Part shown: one piece after another, positions 41,941 through 52,468 of the stretch
Layout of the letters: every line of letters begins with the position of its first letter
Numbering within the stretch: the stretch's first letter is position 1
DNA from: Flavobacterium sp. N502540
GTDB lineage: Bacteria > Bacteroidota > Bacteroidia > Flavobacteriales > Flavobacteriaceae
DNA length: 64,000 bases
Direction of reading: 5' to 3'
Assembly (NCBI RefSeq): GCF_025947365.1
Contig: NZ_CP110012.1
Location: 3,348,001 to 3,412,000, forward strand
Notes under the pieces: generated by a model
Database searches by the model: none
Seen by the model: only the letters and a program-made list of their open reading frames with translations
What the model was told of the DNA's origin: nothing
Translations under genes and position numbers: made by a program

Positions 41941-43725
41941 TTAATCCGGAAGAAAAATCGTAAAAATTGAACCCTGATCAGGCTGACTGTCGGCCATGAT
42001 ATATCCTTTGTGATTGTCGACAATTTTTTTGCAAATGGCCAGACCAATTCCTGTTCCGGGATAATCTGTTTTAGAATGAAGGCGCTGAAACAATACAAAA
42101 ATAGTTTCCTTAAACTGAGGGTCAAAGCCCATTCCGTTATCTGTAAAAGTTATTTTGTGGTATTTTTTTACATTCTGATCTAATAGTTCGCGATAATCTA
42201 CCGAAAATACTTTTTGACTTTCGATGGTAATTTCGGGAGCAACATTCGGACGGTTGTATTTTAAAGAATTCCCGATGAGGTTGATAAAAAGCTGTTCGAT
42301 TTGATACGGAATGACGGCCAGTTTAGGCAATTTTGTAGACGTAATAACCGCTTTTTTCTCGTCGATCATTTCGGTTAATTCAGCTTCGGCATTTTTAAGT
42401 AATTCATTTAAATTTGATTTAATGAATTCTTTTTTGGTGGTATTTGTTCTTGAGAACAACAATAAATCATCAATTAAAACACGCATTCTTTTAGCCGAAA
42501 TCTCAATTTTGGCAATATAATCATTGGCATTTTGAGACATAACGGCTTTGTCGGCATCTGAAATTCGGGAGATAAAAGTCTGAATTTTTCGAAGAGGTTC
42601 TTGTAAATCGTGACTCGCAACATGGTTGAAAGAAGCCAGTTCCTTATTACTGTTTTCAAGTTCGACGTTTCGTGCCTGAAGTTCTATGTTGAGTAAGTGC
42701 TCGTCGGTAATATCAAAGTTGATTCCCAGCAAAATTTTGCTTCCCTGTTCGTCAGTCAATAATTTCCCTGTTGTTTTAAAATGTCTTACTTCTTGGGTCG
42801 GAAGTACAATTTTATAGTAAACAAAAGGCAGTTGTTTATAGTTTAGGATTCCTTTCATCGACTTTGCTACTATTTCTTTATCATCCGGATGAACAAAGTT
42901 TAAAAAGGTGCCTTTTTCGGGAACAAAAGCATTAGGTTCATAGCCCAGCAGGCGATATTGATTGTCGGAATAGTCTATTTTGTTGGTGTCTAAATCCCAT
43001 TGCCAGGTACTGAATTTACCAATAGCTTCAGATTCAGCCATCAGTTTTCCAGAGATTAAAAGCTGCTTGTTGAAGACTTTCAGTCGTTCGAAATCACGAC
43101 TAATTTGTCGGTAAGCCAATAGAATAAAGCTTAAAGCAACCAGAAACAGTGAAATAGAAAAAAGCGGACTCAGGGAAATTTCGGCATCGTAGATTTTTAG
43201 TCTTTTGGCCAAATCAGTTTTTTCGATATCATTCATTTCGTCTACTTTAAAACGAATGTTTTCCATCAAAATTCGTCCTCCAAACAAATGATTGTCGAGT
43301 TTTCGTTTGTCATAGGTTTTGGGATCGCTGTATTTAAGGCAATTTTCAAACGAAACAAAACGCTGAATGATGAGCTTGAATAAGTTTTGAAGATTTTTCT
43401 GCTGTCGCGGGTTGTCTTTCGTTAACTTTTTTAAATTAATGAAGGAAGTGTTTACCTTGTCGCGCGAATAAATGTAAGGAGTCAGGAAACGGGCATTGCG
43501 GGTTATGATATAGCCGCGCTGCCCCGTTTCGGCATCCTTAATGGCCGACATTAACCGTTCTAACTGAATGTTAATTTCATACGTATGCATCACCAGCTTA
43601 CTGGACTCATTCAGGTCCTGATTGTGCTTGTGAGCAATAGAAGAAAGAAATAACAGAATGAAAACTGCGATTACAAAAATAACTCTCAGTGAGTTTGAGG
43701 AATTAAAATTTGGGATCCACTTCAT
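41941..43725 (-). CDS. Sensor histidine kinase with CHASE3 and PAS domains
   Basis: A 594-residue membrane kinase. TM1 (about 13-30) is followed by a CHASE3 extracytoplasmic domain (about 35-180, with ETGQRGYIITRNARFLTPY) and TM2 (about 186-205). A PAS domain (about 235-345) contains WQWDLDTNKIDYSDNQYRLLG. The HisKA domain has phosphoacceptor His372 in NHVASHDLQEPLRKI. The HATPase domain has N-box LIGNSLKYN, DNGMGFD and GTGIGLAICKKI. It is encoded next to the response regulator gene (10 bp apart) and is the evident signal input of the stress cluster. The stimulus is unknown. Confidence 0.94.
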   Translation of the reverse strand: MKWIPNFNSSNSLRVIFVIAVFILLFLSSIAHKHNQDLNESSKLVMHTYEINIQLERLMSAIKDAETGQRGYIITRNARFLTPYIYSRDKVNTSFINLKKLTKDNPRQQKNLQNLFKLIIQRFVSFENCLKYSDPKTYDKRKLDNHLFGGRILMENIRFKVDEMNDIEKTDLAKRLKIYDAEISLSPLFSISLFLVALSFILLAYRQISRDFERLKVFNKQLLISGKLMAESEAIGKFSTWQWDLDTNKIDYSDNQYRLLGYEPNAFVPEKGTFLNFVHPDDKEIVAKSMKGILNYKQLPFVYYKIVLPTQEVRHFKTTGKLLTDEQGSKILLGINFDITDEHLLNIELQARNVELENSNKELASFNHVASHDLQEPLRKIQTFISRISDADKAVMSQNANDYIAKIEISAKRMRVLIDDLLLFSRTNTTKKEFIKSNLNELLKNAEAELTEMIDEKKAVITSTKLPKLAVIPYQIEQLFINLIGNSLKYNRPNVAPEITIESQKVFSVDYRELLDQNVKKYHKITFTDNGMGFDPQFKETIFVLFQRLHSKTDYPGTGIGLAICKKIVDNHKGYIMADSQPDQGSIFTIFLPD

Positions 43726-43735
43726 TGATTTCCTA

Positions 43736-44185
43736 CTATTTTAGTCGCAACAGAAAATTATCACGATTTAACCCTGAGGTATGATAGTGCCAGTTTACCG
43801 TAACGACTTCATTAATTATTTTTTTCAGATTGTTAAAATCACTTGGTTTTTTAATATAAATATTGGCGCCCTGAATAAAAGTATCTTCAATGTCTTCTTC
43901 AGAAGAGGAAGTAGAGTAGATTGCAATAATGATGTCTTTTAAACGCTCTGTTTTTTTAATCTCGATCAGGCATTCTTTTCCGGTTTTTTTCGGCATGTTC
44001 AAATCCAGAAATAAAATATCAGGTAAAGCATTGTCAGGATTCATCAAATGGTCCATTAATTGCATTCCGTCATTCGCAAATTCTACTTTAGTCTGAATCT
44101 TTATCTCTTCAAAAGCATCTTTAAAAAAAAGGCGATCGTCCTCATCATCGTCAGCCAATAAAATGTGTAATGCGTTTTTTTGCAT
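43736..44185 (-). CDS. Single-domain response regulator
   Basis: A 149-residue receiver protein (REC domain only). The acidic pair is in ILLADDDEDDRLFF, and the phosphoacceptor Asp61 lies in DILFLDLNMPKKTGKECL. The conserved Thr/Ser region is YSTSSSEEDIEDTF and the Lys is in YIKKPSDFNN. No output domain is present, so it relays phosphate to or from another protein. It starts 21 bp after the AraC-type gene and is followed 10 bp later by the kinase gene. Confidence 0.93.
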   Translation of the reverse strand: MQKNALHILLADDDEDDRLFFKDAFEEIKIQTKVEFANDGMQLMDHLMNPDNALPDILFLDLNMPKKTGKECLIEIKKTERLKDIIIAIYSTSSSEEDIEDTFIQGANIYIKKPSDFNNLKKIINEVVTVNWHYHTSGLNRDNFLLRLK

Positions 44186-44206
44186 TTTAATATAGGTATT
44201 TGTATT

Positions 44207-44758
44207 TTATTTTAAATTCTCTCTTCGTTTCTTAATGATTCGCTGAAAAGCCGATGGTGTAATTCCGGTGGTGTTTTTAAACTGTGTACTCAGGTGTGCT
44301 ACACTGGAGTAGTTGAGTAAAAAAGCAATTTCGGTCAGGCTCATTTCGTTGATAATAATTAATTGTTTTGCTCTTTCAATTTTTTGTAAAATAATAAAAT
44401 TCTCGATAGACGAATAGGTTACTTCCGAAAATACATTCGATAGGTACCCATAGCTATGATTGAGTTTTTCGGCCAAAAACACAGAACTTTTGTAATTGTT
44501 ACTGTCTTCCATAAAGACAAGTTCAATAATAGCATCCTTTATTTTCTGTACCAAAACACTTTTTTGGTTTTCTACCACTTCAAAACCACAAGGGCTCAGT
44601 TTCTCTTTTAAAGCCTCGAGTGCCTCAGCATCAAGGTTGTTATTGAGCTCAATTTCACCAAAACCCAAAGTGGTAAAGCTTACATTGTGCTGGTCCAGAT
44701 TGTGTTTTAAAAAAAGTGAACAAATGGTGTTAATGTCGAACTTTATAAATAGTTTCAT
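44207..44758 (-). CDS. Short AraC-family transcriptional regulator
   Basis: A 183-residue protein. The N-terminal ~75 residues have a ferredoxin-like alpha/beta start (CSLFLKHNLDQHNVSFTTLGFGEIELNNNLDAEALEALKEKL). The C-terminal part is an AraC double HTH: SYGYLSNVFSEVTYSSIENFIILQKIERAKQLI and MSLTEIAFLLNYSSVAHLSTQFKNTTGITPSAFQRI. Such small AraC proteins with a two-component pair are common in Flavobacterium envelope-stress clusters. It is the first gene of the minus-strand series and a likely regulator of it. Confidence 0.85.
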   Translation of the reverse strand: MKLFIKFDINTICSLFLKHNLDQHNVSFTTLGFGEIELNNNLDAEALEALKEKLSPCGFEVVENQKSVLVQKIKDAIIELVFMEDSNNYKSSVFLAEKLNHSYGYLSNVFSEVTYSSIENFIILQKIERAKQLIIINEMSLTEIAFLLNYSSVAHLSTQFKNTTGITPSAFQRIIKKRRENLK

Positions 44759-44904
44759 TTAATGAAAATTTGGTTAAAGATACTTAATTTAATTTTGGTT
44801 ATATCGTTTAACAATTGTTAGAAATTTACTAAATATTTAAACTAACTCATTGGGAGTAATCCGGAAAAATACTATTCAACACATCAAAACATAGTTTTTT
44901 AGTA

Positions 44905-44943
44905 TAAAAAAATACCGTCTAATATTTATACTAGACGGTATTC
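44905..44943. terminator. Terminator hairpin overlapping a stop codon
   Basis: AATACCGTCTA pairs with TAGACGGTATT around a loop. An A run on the left becomes a T run on the minus strand. The stop codon of the 60-residue gene at 44926-45108 lies within it, so the gene's terminator forms part of its own coding end. Confidence 0.7.
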
Positions 44944-45108
44944 CGATTGAGTCAGAAAGGGTTGCGAATCTGAAAGGATCTGATGAAATTCTTCTTTTAC
45001 TTTTCCCTGCTTTTGCTGAAGTTTACTATCCATTTTAGCTCCGGCAAACATCAAATCATCATGCTTCAGAGTTGCGTATTTTGCTTCAGTATTCTTTCTT
45101 AAACTCAT
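44926..45108 (-). CDS. Small hypothetical protein (60 residues)
   Basis: It starts MSLRKNTEAKYATLKHDDLMF and has AGAKMDSKLQQKQGKVKEEFHQILSDSQP, a charged helical segment with no signal peptide. No family was recognised. The reading frame ends exactly inside a strong minus-strand terminator, which supports it being a real transcription unit. It stands alone between the stress cluster and the OmpA gene. The 324 bp upstream (45109-45432) contain the OmpA gene's promoter and no other gene that I can see. Confidence 0.55.
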   Translation of the reverse strand: MSLRKNTEAKYATLKHDDLMFAGAKMDSKLQQKQGKVKEEFHQILSDSQPFLTQSEYRLV

Positions 45109-45391
45109 TCCACTTTTATGCTATTCCTGCAAAAAACATTAAGCAGTAATAGTAATGTAAAATTGCAAATTATTTGTTGGTTTTCTGTTACATTCATTTA
45201 AAGAAGTATTGCATAATTCACATTTTGGACTTTTAAGCGTGATAAAGAAATTTAATAGATGCTGTTATAATTATTTGATTAAAGGGTACTTATGGAAAAC
45301 AGAAAGAAAGTCTTTAGATTCATCTAAAAAAAATGTTAAAAAAGTTACAGGAATTCAATGTTTACGTAACCTGTTTGTAATTCAAATAGTG

Positions 45392-45399
45392 TAGTTTTG
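45392..45399 (+). promoter_or_regulatory. Candidate -7 box of the OmpA/TSP3 gene
   Basis: TAGTTTTG matches TAnnTTTG and lies 33 bp before the chosen start codon at 45433. The nearest upstream TTTG (45374-45377) is only 14 bp away, shorter than usual. Confidence 0.4.
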
Positions 45400-45432
45400 C
45401 CGCCGAATTTACCTAAAACAAAACAAATTTTA

Positions 45433-47616
45433 ATGAAAAAAACTTTACTCAGTTTATTACTTATTGCGATTACTTTTTCAGCCAAATCTCAGTCTTATTT
45501 GGGATATACGCATGATAATTATGCAGGTGTTCAAAGCGTTCTTTTTAATCCGGCTTCTATTGCCGATTCTCGTTTTAAAACCGATGTTAATCTGTTTTCA
45601 ATCAGTGGGACAGTAGCAAATGATCTTTATGGTGTTCGCCTTTTTGACGTGTATAAAAAAGGATATGATTTTGACAAGCAGTCGATCATGACACCGGCTA
45701 ACTCCAACAATGGTTTGGTTAATTTTGATATTATGGGGCCTTCATTCATGTTTAATATTGCTCCAAAACATACAATTGCTGTTTTTACAAGAGCCAGATC
45801 GATTACTAATGCTTATAATGTTAACGGTAGCCTTGTAAATGAGGTGAAAAATGGTTTAGACCATGCCAGCAATTTTAATTTTAATTTAGGCAATCCAAAT
45901 GCAGTTTCGCATTCATGGGGAGAGCTTGGTGTTTCGTATGCTGCAGTTTTATGGCAAAACGATCAACATTTCTTAAAAGGAGGTTTAACAGCAAAATATC
46001 TTCAGGGTGGTGTAAACGGTTATACTCAGGGCAGAGGTGTGAAAGTTGCATTTGTGGAGAACAAAGCCAATCCGAGAGCCAGCACGCTTTTTTCTGAAGG
46101 AGAAGTAACCGTAGGAGCAAGCCAGGACTTTGATGCTAATAAAGATTACAAATTTGATGCGAATTCAAATGGTTTCGGTTTTGATTTCGGACTTGTGTAC
46201 GAATGGAGACCTGAATACAAAAAGTACGATTTAAACAAAGCAACAAGAGCCGACAATAACTTTCGTGATTTGAACAAATACAAAGTACGTTTTGGTTTAT
46301 CGGTTACCGATATTGGTTCAATCAATTACAAGAATTCAAAATTAGATACCTATAATGTTACCGGAGTGGTAACAGAGAAAATGATCAATGATGCCGATAA
46401 TTTGTATGATTTCCTGAACGAGCATTATACAAAAGTTTCGACTTCAAAAGGAGTTAGAACCAATTTGCCAACAGCAATTCACGCTGATGCAGATTGGAAC
46501 ATGTACAGAAAATTCTATTTAAATTTAAATGGAGATATCAGTATGGTGAGCGACTCTAAATTAAACGGAAGCAGTATTGCCAATCGTGTTAGTTTAACGC
46601 CTCGTTACGAAAGCAGATGGTTTAGCTTTTATGTACCGATGACCTGGATGGAATACAGCGGAATGCAGGTAGGATCAGGAATTCGTTTAGGAGCTTTCTT
46701 TATTGGTTCAGGTTCTGTTTTGACGAATCTGGTTTCAAAAGAATCCAAAGCGGTTGATTTTCATCTAGGGGTAAAAATTCCGGTTTATCAGAAGAAATTC
46801 AAAGATACAGATGAAGACGGAGTAATCGATAAAGAAGACTCTTGCCGAAAAGTAGCAGGTCCGGAAGAAAATAACGGTTGTCCATGGCCAGATACAGATG
46901 GAGACAAAGTTTTTGATAAAGATGATGTTTGCCCAAGTGTTGCAGGTCCTGTAGAAAATAAAGGATGTCCTTGGAAAGATAGTGATGGAGATACTTTATT
47001 AGACAATGTAGATGCTTGTCCTGCAGTTGCCGGTCCGGTAGAAAACAAAGGTTGTCCTTGGCCGGATACTGACAAAGACGGAGTTTTAGACAAAGACGAC
47101 GCTTGTCCGGATGTTGCTGGTCCTGCAGAAAATAAAGGATGCCCTGTTTTAGATGCTGATAAAGACGGAGTTTTGGATAAAGATGACGCTTGCCCGTTAG
47201 TGTATGGCCCTGCAGAAAATAATGGTTGTCCTAAAGTTACAAAAGAAACATTAGCACAATTGAAAGTAGAGGCGAAGTCTATCTTTTTTACAACCGGAAA
47301 AGCAACTTTAAGTGACGCCAGAAAAGGAGAAACTTCAGGTAGATTAGATGCGATCAAAGAGATCCTGAAAAACTATCCAAATGCTAAGTTTGCAATCAAC
47401 GGACATACAGATAACATAGGAAATCCAAAAGCCAACAAGAAATTATCTGAGGCAAGAGCAAAAATAGTAATGGATGCTTTGATTGAAAAAGGGGTAAATC
47501 CGGCTAACTTAAGTTCACAAGGATTTGGATCTGCAAAACCGGTTCAGTCTAATAAAACGGCTAAAGGAAGAGCAGAAAACAGAAGAACAGAAATTGTATA
47601 TTTAGGTAATTTGTAA
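45433..47616 (+). CDS. OmpA family protein with DUF5723 barrel and thrombospondin type 3 repeats
   Basis: An outer-membrane protein of 727 residues from MKKTLLSLLLIAIT (45433); the longer frame to 45397 lies over the promoter box. The signal peptide ends SAKSQ. The N-terminal ~440 residues form a beta-barrel (DUF5723-like; LGYTHDNYAGVQSVLFNPASIADS). About residues 450-590 hold five calcium-binding thrombospondin type 3 repeats (DxDxDGVxDxxDxCPxxAGPxENxGCP). The C-terminal OmpA domain has FAINGHTDNIGNPKANKKLSEARAKIV. It should anchor the outer membrane to peptidoglycan. A good terminator follows. Confidence 0.92.
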   Translation: MKKTLLSLLLIAITFSAKSQSYLGYTHDNYAGVQSVLFNPASIADSRFKTDVNLFSISGTVANDLYGVRLFDVYKKGYDFDKQSIMTPANSNNGLVNFDIMGPSFMFNIAPKHTIAVFTRARSITNAYNVNGSLVNEVKNGLDHASNFNFNLGNPNAVSHSWGELGVSYAAVLWQNDQHFLKGGLTAKYLQGGVNGYTQGRGVKVAFVENKANPRASTLFSEGEVTVGASQDFDANKDYKFDANSNGFGFDFGLVYEWRPEYKKYDLNKATRADNNFRDLNKYKVRFGLSVTDIGSINYKNSKLDTYNVTGVVTEKMINDADNLYDFLNEHYTKVSTSKGVRTNLPTAIHADADWNMYRKFYLNLNGDISMVSDSKLNGSSIANRVSLTPRYESRWFSFYVPMTWMEYSGMQVGSGIRLGAFFIGSGSVLTNLVSKESKAVDFHLGVKIPVYQKKFKDTDEDGVIDKEDSCRKVAGPEENNGCPWPDTDGDKVFDKDDVCPSVAGPVENKGCPWKDSDGDTLLDNVDACPAVAGPVENKGCPWPDTDKDGVLDKDDACPDVAGPAENKGCPVLDADKDGVLDKDDACPLVYGPAENNGCPKVTKETLAQLKVEAKSIFFTTGKATLSDARKGETSGRLDAIKEILKNYPNAKFAINGHTDNIGNPKANKKLSEARAKIVMDALIEKGVNPANLSSQGFGSAKPVQSNKTAKGRAENRRTEIVYLGNL

Positions 47617-47640
47617 GCCTAAACAGAATATAAAACCAAA

Positions 47641-47670
47641 AAGCCATTCGTAATTGAATGGCTTTTTTTA
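47641..47670 (+). terminator. Terminator of the OmpA/TSP3 gene
   Basis: AAGCCATTC pairs with GAATGGCTT around a 6-nt loop, followed by TTTTTTATTTTT. It lies 24 bp after the stop codon. Confidence 0.88.
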
Positions 47671-47731
47671 TTTTTGCATACTTCTAAAATAGAATTATTT
47701 CTACTCTGTTTGGAGAACTAAAAAATCAAGA

Positions 47732-48559
47732 ATGACAACACAACAACTACACGAACAAATTCTTTTAAAAAAATCATTTTTATGCGTTGGATTAGATCCT
47801 GATCTGACTAAAATTCCGCCACATTTATTAGAAACCGAAGATCCAATTTTTGAGTTCAATAAAGCAATAATTGATGCAACGCACGATTTAGCGGTAGGGT
47901 ACAAGCCCAACACTGCTTTTTTTGAGGCTTACGGATTAAAAGGATGGCTTTCACTTCAGAAAACCATAAACTACATCAACGAGAATTTTCCGGAAATGTT
48001 TACCATTGCCGATGCAAAACGTGGTGATATAGGTAATACATCAAGCATGTATGCCAAAGCTTTTTTTGAAGATTTGAATTTCGACAGTGTAACCGTTGCT
48101 CCTTATATGGGGAAAGATTCTGTAGAACCTTTCTTGGCTTTTGAAAACAAACATACGATTATGCTGGCTTTGACTTCAAACGAAGGAGCATTTGATTTTC
48201 AAACTTTGACGACAAACGGAAAAGAATTATACAAACAAGTTTTAGAAACGTCTAAAACCTGGAAAAACAGCCACAATCTTATGTATGTGGTAGGCGCTAC
48301 AAAAGCAGAATACTTTACCGAAATTAGAAAAATTGTTCCGGACAGTTTCTTATTGGTACCGGGAATTGGAGCTCAGGGCGGAAGCTTATCTGAAGTTTGC
48401 AAATACGGAATGAACGATCAGGTTGGTTTATTGGTCAATTCAGCGAGAGCAATTATCTACGCCTCAAAAGGAACTGACTTTGCTGAAAAAGCGAGAGAAG
48501 AAGCTGTGAAAGTTCAAAAAGAAATGGAAGAGATTATTCGTTTAAAGTTTCAGGTTTAA
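47732..48559 (+). CDS. pyrF: Orotidine 5'-phosphate decarboxylase (type 2)
   Basis: A 275-residue enzyme that converts OMP to UMP, the last step of de novo pyrimidine synthesis. The catalytic array is [13 protein letters not shown] (Asp94, Lys96, Asp99). [14 protein letters not shown] at the start, [16 protein letters not shown] and [11 protein letters not shown] near the phosphate-binding loop are all typical. The 270-residue length with this motif order matches the longer type 2 subfamily. The start [20 protein letters not shown] is well placed. It is followed by a large palindrome rather than another gene of the pathway. Confidence 0.96.
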   Translation: MTTQQLHEQILLKKSFLCVGLDPDLTKIPPHLLETEDPIFEFNKAIIDATHDLAVGYKPNTAFFEAYGLKGWLSLQKTINYINENFPEMFTIADAKRGDIGNTSSMYAKAFFEDLNFDSVTVAPYMGKDSVEPFLAFENKHTIMLALTSNEGAFDFQTLTTNGKELYKQVLETSKTWKNSHNLMYVVGATKAEYFTEIRKIVPDSFLLVPGIGAQGGSLSEVCKYGMNDQVGLLVNSARAIIYASKGTDFAEKAREEAVKVQKEMEEIIRLKFQV

Positions 48560-48576
48560 ATAACTTTATAAATAGA

Positions 48577-48666
48577 TTAACCGCAAAGTTCGCAAAGGTT
48601 TTTCGCAAGGTTCGCAAAAAAAAGCTTTGCGTTCACAGCGTAATCCTTTGCGAACTTTGCGGTTAA
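48577..48666. repeat. 22-bp inverted repeat of GCAAAGTTCGC words
   Basis: Perfect 22-bp arms at 48577-48598 and 48645-48666 (TTAACCGCAAAGTTCGC read inward). The 46-bp spacer again contains GCAAGGTTCGCAAA and GCTTTGCG words, so the whole 90 bp can fold into a long imperfect hairpin. It lies 18 bp after pyrF and may end its transcript. Confidence 0.75.
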
Positions 48667-48734
48667 AGAACTTGAAACTTGAAACTTGAAACCTGAAACC
48701 TGAAACCTGAAACCTGAAACCTGAAACCTGAAAC
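48667..48734. repeat. Heptamer tandem repeat (CTTGAAA/CCTGAAA)
   Basis: About nine copies of a 7-bp unit, first CTTGAAA then CCTGAAA, end 10 bp before the metal-binding protein gene. The same unit in reverse complement (TTTCAGG) follows that gene at 49544-49571, and a short forward copy is at 49660-49676. Confidence 0.8.
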
Positions 48735-48743
48735 AAAATAAGC

Positions 48744-49544
48744 ATGAAAGAGTTAACAGATCAAATAGGAAATGTACATACTTTCGAAACAGCTCCAAAA
48801 CGAATTATTTCGTTAGTTCCTTCACAAACCGAATTGCTATACGATCTAGGTTTAGAAGAAAAAATAGTGGGGATAACAAAGTTCTGCGTGCATCCGTATC
48901 ATTTTAAGTCGACTAAAAAAATGGTTGGAGGAACGAAGAAGATTCATTTTGAAAAAATAAAACTGCTCCAACCCGATATTATCATTTGCAACAAAGAAGA
49001 AAATACGCCCGAAATTGTAACCCAGTTAAGTACTATTTGCCCGGTTTGGGTGACCAATATTGTTTCAATTGAGGATAATTTCCAAATGATTTCTGATTTT
49101 GGACAGCTTTTCAATTGCAGAACCGAAGCTCAGAAATGGAACAATAAACTGCTCTTTGCTTTAGACGATTTTAAAAAATACGTTCAGGACATTCCTGAGA
49201 AAAAAACGGCTTACTTTATTTGGAAGAACCCTTATATGGTAGCAGGAAATGATACCTATATTAATGAGTTATTAAAACTGAATCATTTTCAGAATATCTA
49301 TGGGGATAAAGGTCGCTATCCGGAAATTGAACTCAGAAAAATGCGTCTGGAAGGCGATCCTGATTTGGTTTTTCTTTCTTCAGAACCTTATCCGTTTAAA
49401 GAAGAAGATGCTTTTGAAATAGGACGTTTTACCCATCATGCCAAAACTATTTTTGTCGATGGCGAAATGTTCTCCTGGCACGGAAGCCGACTGTTAAAGG
49501 CTTTTCCATACTTCAAATTACTGCACGAAAGACTTAGAAATTAG
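48744..49544 (+). CDS. BtuF-like helical-backbone metal/cobalamin-binding protein without signal peptide
   Basis: A 266-residue periplasmic-binding-protein-fold protein. It starts MKELTDQIGNVHTFETAPKRIISLVPSQTELLYDLGLEEKIVGITKFCVHP, the start of the BtuF/FepB-type family, with VGGTKKIHFEKIKLLQPDIIICNKEENT and WKNPYMVAGNDTYINELL further on. Such proteins bind cobalamin, haem or siderophores for an ABC importer. No signal peptide or lipobox is visible and no upstream in-frame Met with a hydrophobic stretch is apparent, so it may be cytoplasmic. No ABC permease gene is adjacent. It is flanked by repeat tracts on both sides. Confidence 0.8.
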   Translation: MKELTDQIGNVHTFETAPKRIISLVPSQTELLYDLGLEEKIVGITKFCVHPYHFKSTKKMVGGTKKIHFEKIKLLQPDIIICNKEENTPEIVTQLSTICPVWVTNIVSIEDNFQMISDFGQLFNCRTEAQKWNNKLLFALDDFKKYVQDIPEKKTAYFIWKNPYMVAGNDTYINELLKLNHFQNIYGDKGRYPEIELRKMRLEGDPDLVFLSSEPYPFKEEDAFEIGRFTHHAKTIFVDGEMFSWHGSRLLKAFPYFKLLHERLRN

Positions 49545-49571
49545 TTTCAGGTTTCAGGTTTCAAGTTTCAG
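49544..49571. repeat. TTTCAGG heptamer repeat, reverse orientation
   Basis: Reverse complement of the heptamer at 48667. With it, this forms an inverted pair around the metal-binding protein gene. Confidence 0.7.
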
Positions 49572-49687
49572 TTTTTTTTTGTTTCAAGTTGTTGGAGCGT
49601 ATATTTTGGCGCAAAAACTTTAGCAAATTTGCGGTTAAACTATGTTCAAAGTGTAGCAACCTGAAACCTGAAACAAAAAAGGTAACA

Positions 49688-49735
49688 AATTAGCAAAAAA
49701 AAATGCCGGCATCTCGAAGACGCCGGCATCATTTA
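49688..49735 (-). terminator. Strong hairpin with T run on the minus strand
   Basis: ATGCCGGC pairs with GCCGGCAT around ATCTCGAAGAC. A run of A's on the left makes a T run when read on the minus strand, while no T run follows on the + strand. No minus-strand gene lies upstream, so it may end an unknown RNA starting between here and katG. The 509-bp gap 49545-50053 otherwise contains the heptamer tracts and the katG leader. Confidence 0.5.
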
Positions 49736-49953
49736 ACTAACCAAAACCAAAATAATAAATAACCAGTTTATTACACTACAAAGATCCAACTTATATGGAT
49801 GTTTTGCTGTTAAGGTTTTGTTATTACTTTGTTGGACATAAGTTAAGATTCTTTAATGTGCTGTTTTGAGCTTTCTGTAGTGTTAAATAATTTTTGGCTA
49901 TTAAAATATAAAAACAATCAATTTTGTTTATTAATATCGCAAAGATAAGTTTG

Positions 49954-49961
49954 TATATTTG
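49954..49961 (+). promoter_or_regulatory. Candidate -7 box of katG
   Basis: TATATTTG matches TAnnTTTG. It would give a leader of about 85 nt. A minus-strand box TATCTTTG (49947-49940) lies 7 bp away, so two divergent promoters may overlap here. Confidence 0.4.
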
Positions 49962-50014
49962 ATAAAGTGTTAGATATCAATGAGGTGTGATTTCTTAAAA
50001 AAATTAGCATTTGA

Positions 50015-52258
<2,244 letters not shown>

Positions 52259-52261
52259 TAA

Positions 52262-52362
52262 AAAGGTTCTGAGGTTCTGAGGGACAAAGGTTCTGAGGAG
52301 CAAAGTTTCAAAGAGACAAAGGTTCTGAGAGACAAAGGCTCAAAGGGACAAAGTCTGCGTTT
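52262..52362. repeat. Degenerate 'aaaggttctgag' tract, forward arm
   Basis: At least six copies of words such as AAAGGTTCTGAGG, GGACAAAGGTTCTGAG and AGACAAAGGCTCAAAG directly after katG. Reverse words (TTTGTCCCTTTGAACCTCTG) follow at 52437-52470, with the terminator between. Confidence 0.7.
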
Positions 52363-52384
52363 TGAACGTATATTTTAAAAAAGT

Positions 52385-52418
52385 AAACCCGACAGGCTTT
52401 TAAAACCTGTCGGGTTTG
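52385..52418 (+). terminator. Terminator of katG, CCCGACAG family
   Basis: AAACCCGACAGG pairs with CCTGTCGGGTTT around CTTTTAAAA, followed by GTTTATTT. The A-rich left flank could also let it act for the minus-strand purU. Confidence 0.82.
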
Positions 52419-52468
52419 TTTATTTAAGAGGGAAATCTTTGTCCCTTTGAACCTCTGCTACTTTACCC

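Noticed and set aside
45209..45394. Short + strand frame before the OmpA gene
   Set aside because: It ends at the promoter region of the OmpA gene, has no recognisable domain and no supporting signals.
46788..47357. Long minus-strand frame inside the OmpA/TSP3 gene
   Set aside because: It is the antisense of the repetitive calcium-binding repeats and shows the same periodicity; the sense gene has strong domain evidence.
48667..48734. Heptamer tract as a CRISPR or coding region
   Set aside because: The unit is only 7 bp and has no spacers; a minus-strand frame over it has no recognised domain.
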